IMG/VR virus record: IMGVR_UViG_3300045303_000191
Location: 1 to 48,457 of that record
DNA length: 48,457 nucleotides
Reading direction: 5' to 3' (one strand)
DNA from: a virus
A program made the translations under genes and the position numbers. This document shows, one piece after another, positions 32,192 to 38,783 of the stretch (position 1 is the first letter of the stretch; the number at the start of each line of letters is the position of its first letter). Below the pieces are notes generated by a model. It was not told the DNA's origin. It worked only from the letters and a program-made list of their open reading frames with translations, and ran no database searches.

Positions 32192-32523
32192 AACCCCTCC
32201 TCTAGCGCTTGCTCCTCGGTCATCACATTGAGGATGTCGCCATGCGCGGGGCACACCGGGTCAGCGCAAGTGTCGGCGGGCGGATCTGTGCATGGCTCCG
32301 TGAGGGCCGCTTCTTCAGAACGAGACACCGCCATCTGCACGCTTGACTCAGGCGACTCGTGCTCGCGGCGGTAATGCAGTTCGTACGCGGCCCGGCGGTT
32401 CTTTCCTCGGAATCGCACGCCGCACATGCAGCGGTCAGTGCGCCAACCAAGCAAAGGTAGAGGCACGGCTGGAACCCACACGGTTTCCTCCGGTGGGGGT
32501 GCGGTGTTTGGGTTGCCCATCAT
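32188..32523 (-). CDS. Zinc-finger-like protein
   Basis: This 111-residue protein has a central motif CMCGVRFRGKNRRAAYELH ending in YRREH: C-x-C...H-x4-H, a C2H2-like finger. An acidic region follows, with a further CADPVCPAHGD segment. Two tandem ATGs (32523, 32520) overlap the previous stop. The finger suggests nucleic-acid binding. Confidence 0.65.
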   Translation of the reverse strand: MMGNPNTAPPPEETVWVPAVPLPLLGWRTDRCMCGVRFRGKNRRAAYELHYRREHESPESSVQMAVSRSEEAALTEPCTDPPADTCADPVCPAHGDILNVMTEEQALEEGL

Positions 32524-33152
32524 GCGGCGTTCGCGATGTCGAAAATGATCCCCTCAAACCCCTCTTCGTACCGCTCGTAATACACCAGGATCTTGTCCTC
32601 CCGGAGTCCTCGAGCCCGCAAATCGTCAATGACGGCACGTTCGCTGACCGGCTGCATCCGGTTCCGGTACTTCTGGATCACAACCCACGTCAACGGGTCG
32701 TTGTTGATCCAGGCGATCAGTTCGTCCGACATGATGCCGCCCTGTTTTGGCTCCATCGTCCAATAGAGGAACCGGCCCGGCCGCAGCTTCCGAAACGCCT
32801 TCAACTCAGCCAGGATCCTGTTGGAGTCGTGGACCTCGCCGTCCAGGACGGCCGAACACTGCTTCCCATCGCAACCGAGATCGGTGATGTCCTTGGAAAG
32901 CTGTGCGCCGTACCAACCAAAGGGATGGCTGTAACCGTCCCACTGCGGATCCCTCGTTATCCCAACCTTCCAGCCGGCTTTCCGCATGTCATCCAACACA
33001 CCCGGCAGCTTCTTCGGATGATCCGCAGCAGGATCGGTCGCGTCCCAAAAAAATTGGTCCACACCAAACCCACGCGCTTTCTGCTGATCGGGGAACGTGC
33101 CGCCACCAGGGCGAACCCACGCGCCGCGAACGAGAGGCGGGACCAGCGTCAC
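32520..33152 (-). CDS. Putative TIM-barrel-like protein of unknown function
   Basis: This 210-residue protein starts at GTG 33152 (GTGA overlap). The pattern is of alternating strands and helices: GAWVRPGGG, FGVDQFFWDATDP, GWKVGITRDPQW, CSAVLDGEVHDS (D-x-E), RFLYWTMEPKQGG, LTWVVIQKYR, DKILVYYERYEEGFEGIIF. It recalls glycoside-hydrolase-like barrels, with D-G-E and M-E-P as acidic candidates. There is no signal peptide, and its place in the early operon does not suggest a wall enzyme. Fold inferred, activity unknown. Confidence 0.55.
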   Translation of the reverse strand: MTLVPPLVRGAWVRPGGGTFPDQQKARGFGVDQFFWDATDPAADHPKKLPGVLDDMRKAGWKVGITRDPQWDGYSHPFGWYGAQLSKDITDLGCDGKQCSAVLDGEVHDSNRILAELKAFRKLRPGRFLYWTMEPKQGGIMSDELIAWINNDPLTWVVIQKYRNRMQPVSERAVIDDLRARGLREDKILVYYERYEEGFEGIIFDIANAA

Positions 33153-33343
33153 GGCTTCACAACCTCATCCACCAACTGGATCAACACCCCGGCCACCAGC
33201 TGCGAATCGTTCTCTGTCCCGTTACCATGGATGATCCGGTTCGCCGCCTCCAAAGCCGGTTCCAACACCCGAGGCGGCTCGCCGACCGTCATGTGGTCGT
33301 GGAACTCCTCCTCGCCGCTATAAGGACTCCAAGGTTCGGTCAC
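33149..33343 (-). CDS. 64-residue acidic hypothetical protein
   Basis: It starts at GTG 33343 overlapping the HNH gene stop, and its stop overlaps the next GTG. The helix RVLEPALEAANRIIHGNGTE and end LIQLVDEVVKP are visible. Unrecognised. Confidence 0.6.
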   Translation of the reverse strand: MTEPWSPYSGEEEFHDHMTVGEPPRVLEPALEAANRIIHGNGTENDSQLVAGVLIQLVDEVVKP

Positions 33344-33831
33344 TTCGGCTCCTCGGCTGACCCACCCACCGACTCATAGGACGCCGCGATCTTCTTCAGT
33401 TCGGCATACCGGCGTCTGTTGCATTTCCGCTGATAGGCGCGTTGGCAGATGCGGCACCCACGGCCACCATCGTGTCGCTGGATCGTGTTCTCGGGCGTGA
33501 ACTCATGCCCGTTTAGACAGTGCGTCTTCTTGGCGTTCTTCGCTACTGGAGACGAGCCACGCAGGATGTTCTCTCTCATCGTCACGAGTTCCATGTGCTC
33601 AGGATTGACGCAGAGGGTGTTGCGGCAGAGATGATCGACAGTCAGATCCGCCGGGATTTCGCCCCTGAACAATCGGTAGGCAAGCCGATGGGCCTGCGTG
33701 GTCCGCCGCACAGCACGGTCATAGACAACGCCGTACGTCCCCGTGCCAACGTCTGACTTGGTGCCAAGCCACAGCCAGCAGCCCTCGCCCTGCTGAACCT
33801 TCCGCATAAAACGCTCAACCTCCCTCGTCAC
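33340..33831 (-). CDS. HNH homing-type endonuclease
   Basis: 163 residues from GTG 33831, which overlaps the previous TGA after a strong AGGAGA site; the frame extending to 33864 is a shadow. CWLWLGTKSDVGTGTYGVVY and AHRLAYRLFRGEIP lead into VDHLCRNTLCVNPEHMEL, with the catalytic D66-H67, N76 and H79 of HNH nucleases. A C-terminal CLNGHEF...CRIC ribbon is typical of this family. It is a likely selfish gene in the early operon. Confidence 0.85.
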   Translation of the reverse strand: MTREVERFMRKVQQGEGCWLWLGTKSDVGTGTYGVVYDRAVRRTTQAHRLAYRLFRGEIPADLTVDHLCRNTLCVNPEHMELVTMRENILRGSSPVAKNAKKTHCLNGHEFTPENTIQRHDGGRGCRICQRAYQRKCNRRRYAELKKIAASYESVGGSAEEPK

Positions 33832-33962
33832 GGCGTCTCTCCTTCTGGTGGTGTCCCACCACAACCTTCCGGTGGAGTCGCTCGCTGAACAGCTCGCAAC
33901 TCCCTGTTGCCATCCCCACCAAGAGCGTCCCGTTTGACGGTAAGCGTGAACTCAGGCCTCAC
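33828..33962 (-). CDS. 44-residue hypothetical protein
   Basis: GTG 33962 overlaps the upstream TGA and its TGA overlaps the HNH GTG. It reads VRPEFTLTVKRDALGGDGNR and ends in a Pro/Gly/Glu stretch (GGTPPEGETP). That stretch is encoded by one copy of the start-associated repeat and so doubles as the HNH ribosome site. Confidence 0.6.
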   Translation of the reverse strand: MRPEFTLTVKRDALGGDGNRELRAVQRATPPEGCGGTPPEGETP

Positions 33963-34237
33963 GGACGTTCCCCCAGCGAGGGATCACGGAGTCGCGCTAT
34001 CGCATGACTGACGAGCCCCATAACCGACGTGTCCGTCAGGGCATCGAAGGCCGAGGCGAGGGCTGCATCAGCCTCAGCTACAGCCCCGAGTAAATCCTTG
34101 AATGCCTGTTTCTCATGCACAGGACACTCCGGGTGAGTAATCCGGCGTCCGTGTTGAGTCGGCTCGTCGCACAAGCAGCGGAAGCTGAGCGACAGCAGGA
34201 AATCTTGTAGACCGTTCCCTGATTCGGATGTGCTCAC
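33959..34237 (-). CDS. 92-residue hypothetical protein with Cys/His cluster
   Basis: It starts at GTG 34237, overlapping the modular protein's stop (GTGA). CLCDEPTQHGRRITHPECPVH provides several Cys and His in a possible metal site. A helix DLLGAVAEADAALASAFDAL follows. No known family. Confidence 0.65.
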   Translation of the reverse strand: MSTSESGNGLQDFLLSLSFRCLCDEPTQHGRRITHPECPVHEKQAFKDLLGAVAEADAALASAFDALTDTSVMGLVSHAIARLRDPSLGERP

Positions 34238-35088
34238 TGCTGCTCCTCTGGTGGTGTCCCAGCAACCACAGCCCCGCAGTCACGGCATTTCCACCCACCG
34301 GCATACGCAGACACAGACGGATGTCCGCACACCCCGCAGAAACGGGTCGGTCGCTCCGGTGTCCCAGAAACCACAGCACGCGCCTGAAGTCGTTCCGCGA
34401 TCCCAATCAGTTCGCTCACGACCATTTCCAGCCCAGGCGCGTCACCAATGAGTTCCCCGGATTCCCAACGCTTCGTAATAGCGCCAAGAATCGCGCCATC
34501 GTGGCGCGTATCCTCCGGTGTCCCAGCAACCACAGCAGCCACAGCAGCCACAGCCTCGCGGTAACGGGCGATATTCCGCAACAATTCCATCCCGAACAAG
34601 TTGCCGTCTCCAATGACTTCGGAGCAGGCGACGAGATCCCATATCGCATGTTCAAGTTCGGCTACTACGTCTCTCTGAGCCAGTTCCCGTTCAAGCGCAT
34701 CGCAAAGCTCAGGCACAAGCTGCCCGATGCTCGGCGATCCAGACGCACCACGCGCTTCTGCGATCAGTGCCCGCACTTCTTCTTCTGTGGGTGCCATCCA
34801 ATCCTCCTTCGGCCCAGAAACCACAGCAGCCGCGATCTCGGCAGCCTCTAGAGCGTCGTCCTCCGACCATGTGTGCTGGTCTTTGATCGCCGCGATTCGA
34901 CGCAGCGCCTTGTCCTGTGCGGCTACTACGTCTCTCTGAGCCACGCTGGAATCCCAAAGATGGCCGACAAGAATCCCAAGTCGCATCACCGCAGCGACTC
35001 CCACCGTGTCATCGTCATCCATGAGATCACGCACGGCGTCCAGAGCGTCTTTCAGTTCTTCTTCTGTGGGTTGACGAGACTCACTCAC
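34234..35088 (-). CDS. Modular repeat protein with C-terminal zinc ribbon
   Basis: About 284 residues from GTG 35088 (GTGA overlap); GTG 35097 is also open. Two modules share the order PTEEE, an Ala-rich helix, AQRDVVA and AVV(S/A)G(T)PxE, at residues about 7-95 and 98-193. A third partial module ends AVVSGTPE, and a fourth carries CGVCGHPSVSAYAGGWKCRDCG, a four-Cys ribbon, before AVVAGTPPE. The AVVxGTPE strings come from a repeated DNA element that contains an RBS. An in-frame ATG at 34797 has a near-perfect GAAGGAGG 6 nt upstream, so a shorter product beginning MAPTEEEVR is likely too. It looks like several short genes fused. Function is unknown. Confidence 0.7.
   Translation of the reverse strand: MSESRQPTEEELKDALDAVRDLMDDDDTVGVAAVMRLGILVGHLWDSSVAQRDVVAAQDKALRRIAAIKDQHTWSEDDALEAAEIAAAVVSGPKEDWMAPTEEEVRALIAEARGASGSPSIGQLVPELCDALERELAQRDVVAELEHAIWDLVACSEVIGDGNLFGMELLRNIARYREAVAAVAAVVAGTPEDTRHDGAILGAITKRWESGELIGDAPGLEMVVSELIGIAERLQARAVVSGTPERPTRFCGVCGHPSVSAYAGGWKCRDCGAVVAGTPPEEQQ
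34243..34827 (-). repeat. Dispersed RBS-bearing (start-associated) element, four copies here
   Basis: On the minus strand each copy reads about GCTGTGGTT(G/T)CTGG, then GACACC or GCCGAA, then a GGAGG-like core. Copies are at 34243-34272, 34354-34377, 34511-34536 and 34802-34827, with a diverged fifth copy at about 33838-33866. The first copy, the 34802 copy and the fifth directly precede real or internal start codons. The identical GGCTACTACGTCTCTCTGAG also occurs at about 34662 and 34921, confirming recent duplication. Confidence 0.7.
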
Positions 35089-35312
35089 GTCGTCCACTCC
35101 AGGGTGATGTCAAGAACAAAGGCGATCTTCTGGGCCAGACGCGTGTCGGAGTCAAACCAAATGGCGCCGTGATTGGAGGCCCAGGCCCGGAACTCCTCCT
35201 CCAAAGCCCGGTGATCCTCAACCTCGTCCGCTGTCCAGCGCGAACGGTGGCCATAACTATCGGTCGGTCGGTCGAAAGTTGGGGGTGTGGGTTGACGAGA
35301 ACCACCAGTCAC
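35085..35312 (-). CDS. 75-residue hypothetical protein
   Basis: It starts at GTG 35312, overlapping the HNH stop (GTGA). The first residues (GGSRQPT) repeat those of the next gene (SESRQPT) at DNA level, suggesting a duplicated gene start. The rest is helical and acidic (TADEVEDHRALEEEFRAW) and ends LAQKIAFVLDITLEW. Unknown role. Confidence 0.6.
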   Translation of the reverse strand: MTGGSRQPTPPTFDRPTDSYGHRSRWTADEVEDHRALEEEFRAWASNHGAIWFDSDTRLAQKIAFVLDITLEWTT

Positions 35313-35764
35313 GCCGACTCCAATGGAACAACGAGCGAACCACCGCAATGAGGACAGTGAGTCGCGCCGCTGCCGTGATTGCCTAGGCGGAGCTCGAGAT
35401 TGTCCAAGCGGTTGTCGTCCCGCAAACCGTTCTTGTGGTGGACCTGTTCGCTGCGGTGGAGCGGTCGGCCTATCTCACGCTCGACAAGAAGCCGATGCTC
35501 CGAAAGCGTGGCATAGCGATCCTTGCCACCGATCCACCCATACCAAGTGATGTATCCGTTCGAAGCCTTCCGCCTTGCCCATCTGGGGGGCTGCCCTGGG
35601 TCTTTACGGACACCTCCGATAGGACGCCGCGAAACTCCCTTCTCACGCAGCACATTGGCGACCGTGCCGCTACCAACTCCCAGCCGCTCCGCTGTCCGAG
35701 GGATCGACCGCAGCTCCGCATAGGTCTCGAGCATCTGATCCCTCTTCTGAGCCGAGTAAGTCAT
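35309..35764 (-). CDS. HNH endonuclease with N-terminal HTH
   Basis: 151 residues from ATG 35764 (ATGA overlap). Residues about 10-45 look like an HTH (YAELRSIPRTAERLGVGSGT). The HNH core is SEHRLLVEREIGRPL, then QVHHKNGLRDDNRLDNLEL (H109-H110, N122) and later H130, with a CPHCGG knuckle at the end. This layout is common in phage-borne free-standing HNH nucleases. Confidence 0.85.
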   Translation of the reverse strand: MTYSAQKRDQMLETYAELRSIPRTAERLGVGSGTVANVLREKGVSRRPIGGVRKDPGQPPRWARRKASNGYITWYGWIGGKDRYATLSEHRLLVEREIGRPLHRSEQVHHKNGLRDDNRLDNLELRLGNHGSGATHCPHCGGSLVVPLESA

Positions 35765-36099
35765 CTCAGGCCACACGCTCGACTCGTGTTCGGCCACTCA
35801 CGCCAAGATCCCCCGTCCTGTTTCCACACCAACCAAGCGTGGAAATACTGCTCGTTCGGTATGTGCGAGGCGAGATCGGAAAGCGAACCCGCGTCCCGGC
35901 CGCCAACACGGTTGTAGGTGCTCAACATGAACTGGAAGCCGCCGGCGTAGGGTGGGTTGACGATCCGCCAGTTATGCGACTCGCCGCGGTGAACGCAGAC
36001 GGCTTGGAGGTACCACCAGTGCGGGAACCGGTGCAACGGTCGTTTGGCCGCTGCGGCGGTAGTGGCGAGTAGGAGGGTGACAAGAGCGATCGTGAGCAC
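35761..36099 (-). CDS. Secreted Rpf-like transglycosylase domain protein
   Basis: This 112-residue protein starts at GTG 36099, 2 bp after the integrase stop, with GGAAAGG upstream. A signal peptide (LTIALVTLLLATTAAAA) is followed by a compact lysozyme-like domain: CVHRGESHNW (Cys35, catalytic-type Glu40), YAGGFQFMLSTYNRVGG, and the closing WREWPNTSRACGL (Cys109, a probable disulphide to Cys35). This is the pattern of actinobacterial resuscitation-promoting-factor domains, which cut peptidoglycan outside the cell. It is far from the lysis and virion genes and sits beside integrase, so expression from the prophage is plausible. Confidence 0.75.
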   Translation of the reverse strand: MLTIALVTLLLATTAAAAKRPLHRFPHWWYLQAVCVHRGESHNWRIVNPPYAGGFQFMLSTYNRVGGRDAGSLSDLASHIPNEQYFHAWLVWKQDGGSWREWPNTSRACGLR

Positions 36100-36101
36100 T
36101 C

Positions 36102-37340
36102 TCAGGACGCCTTTCCTTCCGTCGGGGACACGGTTTGGATCCGCTCAACCAGGTCATCCAGGAGCGGGCTGCTCTCGGCGGGGGACGGCCGACCATTCTC
36201 AGGCGCGTGTCCGGCTTTACCCGGCTGCTCGTCCCCCTCCGACAACAGCGGTTTTGGCCCAGGTTGTGCGCTAGCCTTCTGTTCTTGAAGTGGGGTGGGT
36301 ATCGAGGGTTCGAATCCCTCCTTCTCCGCCTCAACCAGCGGCACCAACGATTCCTCGCTATTTGCGGGAGAATCGTTGTAGTCGAAATCGCGGTTCCGTT
36401 CCATCGCCGCGTCACGGTTCAAACGGCGAAGGTAAATCTGGGTGGTCTCCGGCCGCTGGTGGCCCATGTTCACCCGCAGCGTTTCGATGTCGCCCGGATA
36501 CCGCTCGAGGAAGTTGACCGCATAGGCGGCACGGAACGTGTGGGGTGTCGCCTTGATCTTGGTTCGTTGCGAAACGTTCCGGACGGCGATCTCGATCACA
36601 CGGTTGTCGCGCTTCTCGTTGCGATGCGACGTGGCTGAAGGGATCAGATAGTCGTCGTCCATCACGTCGCGGTAGCCGCGATGAACCCACCTGCCCGTAA
36701 CCAACTTCCAGCCCATCGAACGCGGAGCCTTGAGTGAATCCTCGATCATCGCGGCCAGCACCTTCGGGACCGTCTTCCAGATCGTCTTCGATCCCTTCTC
36801 CACGAACCGCAGCTTCCCGGTCACGGGATCCCAATCGGAAACCCTGAGATTTGACGCAGCGGAACGCCTCGCCCCCGTGTACGCCAAAATCCCGATCGTG
36901 AGTTTTTCCGTCCATCCCTGAGCCGCCTCAAGCATCTTCATCACGTCACTCGTGGAGATCGTCAGTACGTCTTTGTCTTCGTCGCGCTGACGTTTCGGCG
37001 GCAACATCCGTTCCATCGGGTTCGCCTTCAACTCACCCTCGAAGTACAGCCATTTGAAATGCCCTCTGAGGATCGAATCTTTCTGAGCACGTGTGGCCGG
37101 CGAGAGATGGTTGAACCGGTCTAGGAAGCGACGCACCTCGTTCTTGGTGATGTCGTTCACCACCGTTCGGTAAGGCAACGAGTCGTTGAAGTCGTCTAGA
37201 CAGCGGCGGTATGTGACGCATGTCCGCTCAGCCTTGCCGCGCCGGGCCAAATCACCGAGGTAGCGGTCGATCGCGTCCGTGTAGAGGAGAGCCATAACCT
37301 CCACATACACCACCCCAACCTCTGATTCCAGAGCAGTCAC
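36102..37340 (-). CDS. int: Tyrosine integrase containing the att core in its 3' end
   Basis: About 412 residues from GTG 37340, which overlaps the previous TGA (GTGA); ATG 37295 (MALLYTDAIDRYLGDL) is an alternative. The SAM-like N-terminal domain is followed by the catalytic domain with R158 (YTGARRSA), K185 (EKGSKTIWK), H267 and R270 (PHTFR), H294 (MGHQRPE) and Y303 (TQIYLR). About 38 residues after the tyrosine, EKEGFEPSIPTP is the antisense reading of a tRNA 3' end. A further 60-residue disordered tail follows. Integration at that core would swap or remove the tail without touching the active site. Confidence 0.9.
   Translation of the reverse strand: MTALESEVGVVYVEVMALLYTDAIDRYLGDLARRGKAERTCVTYRRCLDDFNDSLPYRTVVNDITKNEVRRFLDRFNHLSPATRAQKDSILRGHFKWLYFEGELKANPMERMLPPKRQRDEDKDVLTISTSDVMKMLEAAQGWTEKLTIGILAYTGARRSAASNLRVSDWDPVTGKLRFVEKGSKTIWKTVPKVLAAMIEDSLKAPRSMGWKLVTGRWVHRGYRDVMDDDYLIPSATSHRNEKRDNRVIEIAVRNVSQRTKIKATPHTFRAAYAVNFLERYPGDIETLRVNMGHQRPETTQIYLRRLNRDAAMERNRDFDYNDSPANSEESLVPLVEAEKEGFEPSIPTPLQEQKASAQPGPKPLLSEGDEQPGKAGHAPENGRPSPAESSPLLDDLVERIQTVSPTEGKAS
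36304..36330 (+). other. attP: Probable attP core: tRNA 3' end (likely tRNA-Ser)
   Basis: On the plus strand, GAGGG-TTCGAAT-CCCTC (36304-36320) is a perfect T arm. It is followed by CTTCTCC and G, i.e. the 3' acceptor strand and discriminator of a tRNA (36321-36328), then CC. No complementary 5' half (GGAGAAG) or anticodon arm lies upstream, so it is a tRNA fragment. Discriminator G, the acceptor sequence and a G-rich variable-arm-like stretch before it suggest tRNA-Ser. Such fragments beside integrase are the usual attP of phages that integrate into tRNA genes. Confidence 0.8.
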
Positions 37341-37552
37341 GCGTTCCCCGGCTCCCACCAGCAAGTAGGACAAAACTCAGGGTCATCCTCCGGATAATGG
37401 GCTGGCGTTTCGCCGCACCGCGAACACAACTTCTCCTCTTCGCCTGAGCCCTGGATCTCTACACGCTCGATCCAGCCCAACCGAGCGGCGATAGTGATCC
37501 CCCGGCGCCAGCCCAGCAAGCGAATGAGAAGCCTGGTCGTACGGCCAATCAT
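37337..37552 (-). CDS. Small zinc-ribbon protein upstream of integrase
   Basis: 71 residues from ATG 37552 (ATGA overlap). A basic helical start (MIGRTTRLLIRLLGWRRG) is followed by LCSRCGETPAHY and EFCPTCWW: two C-x2-C knuckles forming one ribbon. It overlaps int by 4 bp, so it could be a recombination directionality factor by position. The fold is unlike the usual winged-helix Xis. Confidence 0.6.
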   Translation of the reverse strand: MIGRTTRLLIRLLGWRRGITIAARLGWIERVEIQGSGEEEKLCSRCGETPAHYPEDDPEFCPTCWWEPGNA

Positions 37553-37647
37553 GACGCCACCCACGATCCAATGAAAAAACCGAACGCGAAGAAGAACGCC
37601 CAGAGCACAAGCATGAGCCAACGACCACTTCTGTCCATCTCGATCAC
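37549..37647 (-). CDS. 32-residue single-helix membrane protein
   Basis: GTG 37647 overlaps the upstream stop and the TGA overlaps the next ATG. It reads VIEMDRSGRW then LMLVLWAFFFAFGFFIGSW, one transmembrane helix with a short charged N-terminus. The exact fit into its gap supports it. Role unknown. Confidence 0.6.
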   Translation of the reverse strand: MIEMDRSGRWLMLVLWAFFFAFGFFIGSWVAS

Positions 37648-37814
37648 GACGCCTCCGCTTCGTCCGAGAAGATCTGTTCCGCGTCCCACACATCCGTCAC
37701 CAAACCCCGCAACTCATCCAACGACCACCCCTTCGCAAGTAGCTCTGCGGTGGCTTCGATGAACCGCACCTCCCACGAACCAGGATGCAAACCCCTATCC
37801 ACAGGCAAAGTCAC
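37644..37814 (-). CDS. 56-residue hypothetical protein
   Basis: GTG 37814 overlaps the zinc-ribbon gene's stop. The product has a helix RFIEATAELLAKGWSLDELR and an acidic end (IFSDEAEAS). It may be a small HTH-like helical bundle. No close family recognised. Confidence 0.6.
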   Translation of the reverse strand: MTLPVDRGLHPGSWEVRFIEATAELLAKGWSLDELRGLVTDVWDAEQIFSDEAEAS

Positions 37815-38113
37815 GCCGCCACCCCATAACGCTTCCCAAGCCGGCGATACGCGGCTCGGTTGTCACAGGCATTGCAGCCCGGCGTCCGAGCATCCAAACG
37901 CGTACCGCACTCCTTACAACCACCGCGCCGCGTCGGGGTTGCCCGGCGCTTCAGAACCTTCTGGAGCCTCCTCGCAAGATCGTGGCGGCAGAGCAAACAA
38001 CCTTCCTCATCGCCATAGACTGCGAGCGGGTGCTTGCAGTCCGGGCACATGGTTGGGTCCGCGTCCACCTTCTCATCGAGGACCTGCTGGATAAGACGCG
38101 CAGTCAAGGTCAC
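37811..38113 (-). CDS. Double zinc-ribbon protein
   Basis: 100 residues from GTG 38113 (GTGA). MCPDCKHPLAVYGDEEGCLLC is one four-Cys ribbon, and GGCKECGTRLD with CNAC is a second. The basic segment KVLKRRATPTRRGG lies between them. Nucleic-acid binding is likely. Confidence 0.7.
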   Translation of the reverse strand: MTLTARLIQQVLDEKVDADPTMCPDCKHPLAVYGDEEGCLLCRHDLARRLQKVLKRRATPTRRGGCKECGTRLDARTPGCNACDNRAAYRRLGKRYGVAA

Positions 38114-38463
38114 GCGGTCTCCCTCAAGAGCTCAACGAGGTGACGACGATGCCACTCCACCACGATCGCATCACACGCATCCCGCAAATACCCCGTGCCC
38201 TTGAGGTCGAAGGCTTGGCAACAGAGCGCGTGAAGCCGCTGATCGGACGCCCCGCCGGAGGATCGAACTCCGGTCTCCGCCTCGACAGGGCGGTGTCTTG
38301 GGCCATTAGACGAGCGGGGCTCTGAGTTACCTGTACCTAAAGCGTATTCCTCACTACTAGCGCCTTTGGTTCTAACGGGATCTACAACGCTAAGGGTTGT
38401 GGTTCTTCCCCCGGCTCTGTTCTCTACGGGTTGGGGTACGGGTACGGGGTGCTTGGAATCCAT
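38110..38463 (-). CDS. Coupled ORF that reads through a tRNA gene
   Basis: A 117-codon frame starts at an ATG overlapping the previous TAA (TAATG) and ends at a TGA overlapping the next GTG, as real genes here do. However, codons about 48-72 are the tRNA-Asp. The C-terminal part (LHALCCQAFDLKGTGYLRDA, then CDAIVVEWHRRHLVELLRE) looks like genuine helical protein. The N-terminal part is Pro/Arg/Thr rich and unconvincing. Either the tRNA was inserted in frame into a gene, or only the 3' part is coding from a non-standard start after the tRNA. Confidence 0.45.
   Translation of the reverse strand: MDSKHPVPVPQPVENRAGGRTTTLSVVDPVRTKGASSEEYALGTGNSEPRSSNGPRHRPVEAETGVRSSGGASDQRLHALCCQAFDLKGTGYLRDACDAIVVEWHRRHLVELLRETA
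38248..38320 (-). tRNA. tRNA-Asp (anticodon GTC)
   Basis: A complete 73-nt cloverleaf without encoded CCA. The acceptor stem is GCCCCGC/GCGGGGC with discriminator G, the D stem GTCT/AGAC, the anticodon stem CCGCC/GGCGG with loop CTGTCGA (anticodon GTC), a 4-nt variable loop, and the T arm CGGAG-TTCGATC-CTCCG. All stems pair perfectly, so it is probably functional. Processing from the operon transcript would cut the overlapping ORF's mRNA. Confidence 0.93.
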
Positions 38464-38783
38464 TACGGCTTCCCCCTCTTCTTCCGCTCGGAATCCCTAC
38501 GGCGCCTCTCGAGGACAGTCGCGGCGGGCTCCTGGTAGGTGAGGTAGTCGTGAACTTCGACGCCCTTGCCGTTCTGGTCCCACAACCCCGCCTCCAGGAG
38601 CTCGGCAGTCACCTTGGCCCGCCTCCTTGATACGACCTTGACAGCGGCGGTGGGGATAGCCCCATCAGTGAGGTAGCGGGCGCAGTAACAGAGCCCATCG
38701 ACGTAGGCGCGGTAGGCGGCGTCTGACAGCCCAAGGATCTTCGGGTGGTCAGCGAAGTGGTCATCTAGCTTCACCCAAGTCAC
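38463..38783 (-). CDS. Replication-initiator-like winged-helix protein
   Basis: 106 residues from GTG 38783 (GTGA overlap). TWVKLDDHFADHPKILGLSD, then AYRAYVDGLCYCARYLTDG and LLEAGLWDQNGKGVEVHDYL, match the N-terminal domain seen in phage replisome-organiser/initiator proteins. The usual C-terminal loader domain is missing; the end is a basic tail (RRRRDSERKKRG). It is a likely origin-binding or host-replisome adapter, and one of very few replication candidates in this phage. Confidence 0.65.
   Translation of the reverse strand: MTWVKLDDHFADHPKILGLSDAAYRAYVDGLCYCARYLTDGAIPTAAVKVVSRRRAKVTAELLEAGLWDQNGKGVEVHDYLTYQEPAATVLERRRRDSERKKRGKP

Noticed and set aside
36283-36330. A complete tRNA gene at the att core
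   Set aside because: Only the T arm and 3' acceptor strand are present; there is no D arm, anticodon arm or 5' acceptor strand upstream.
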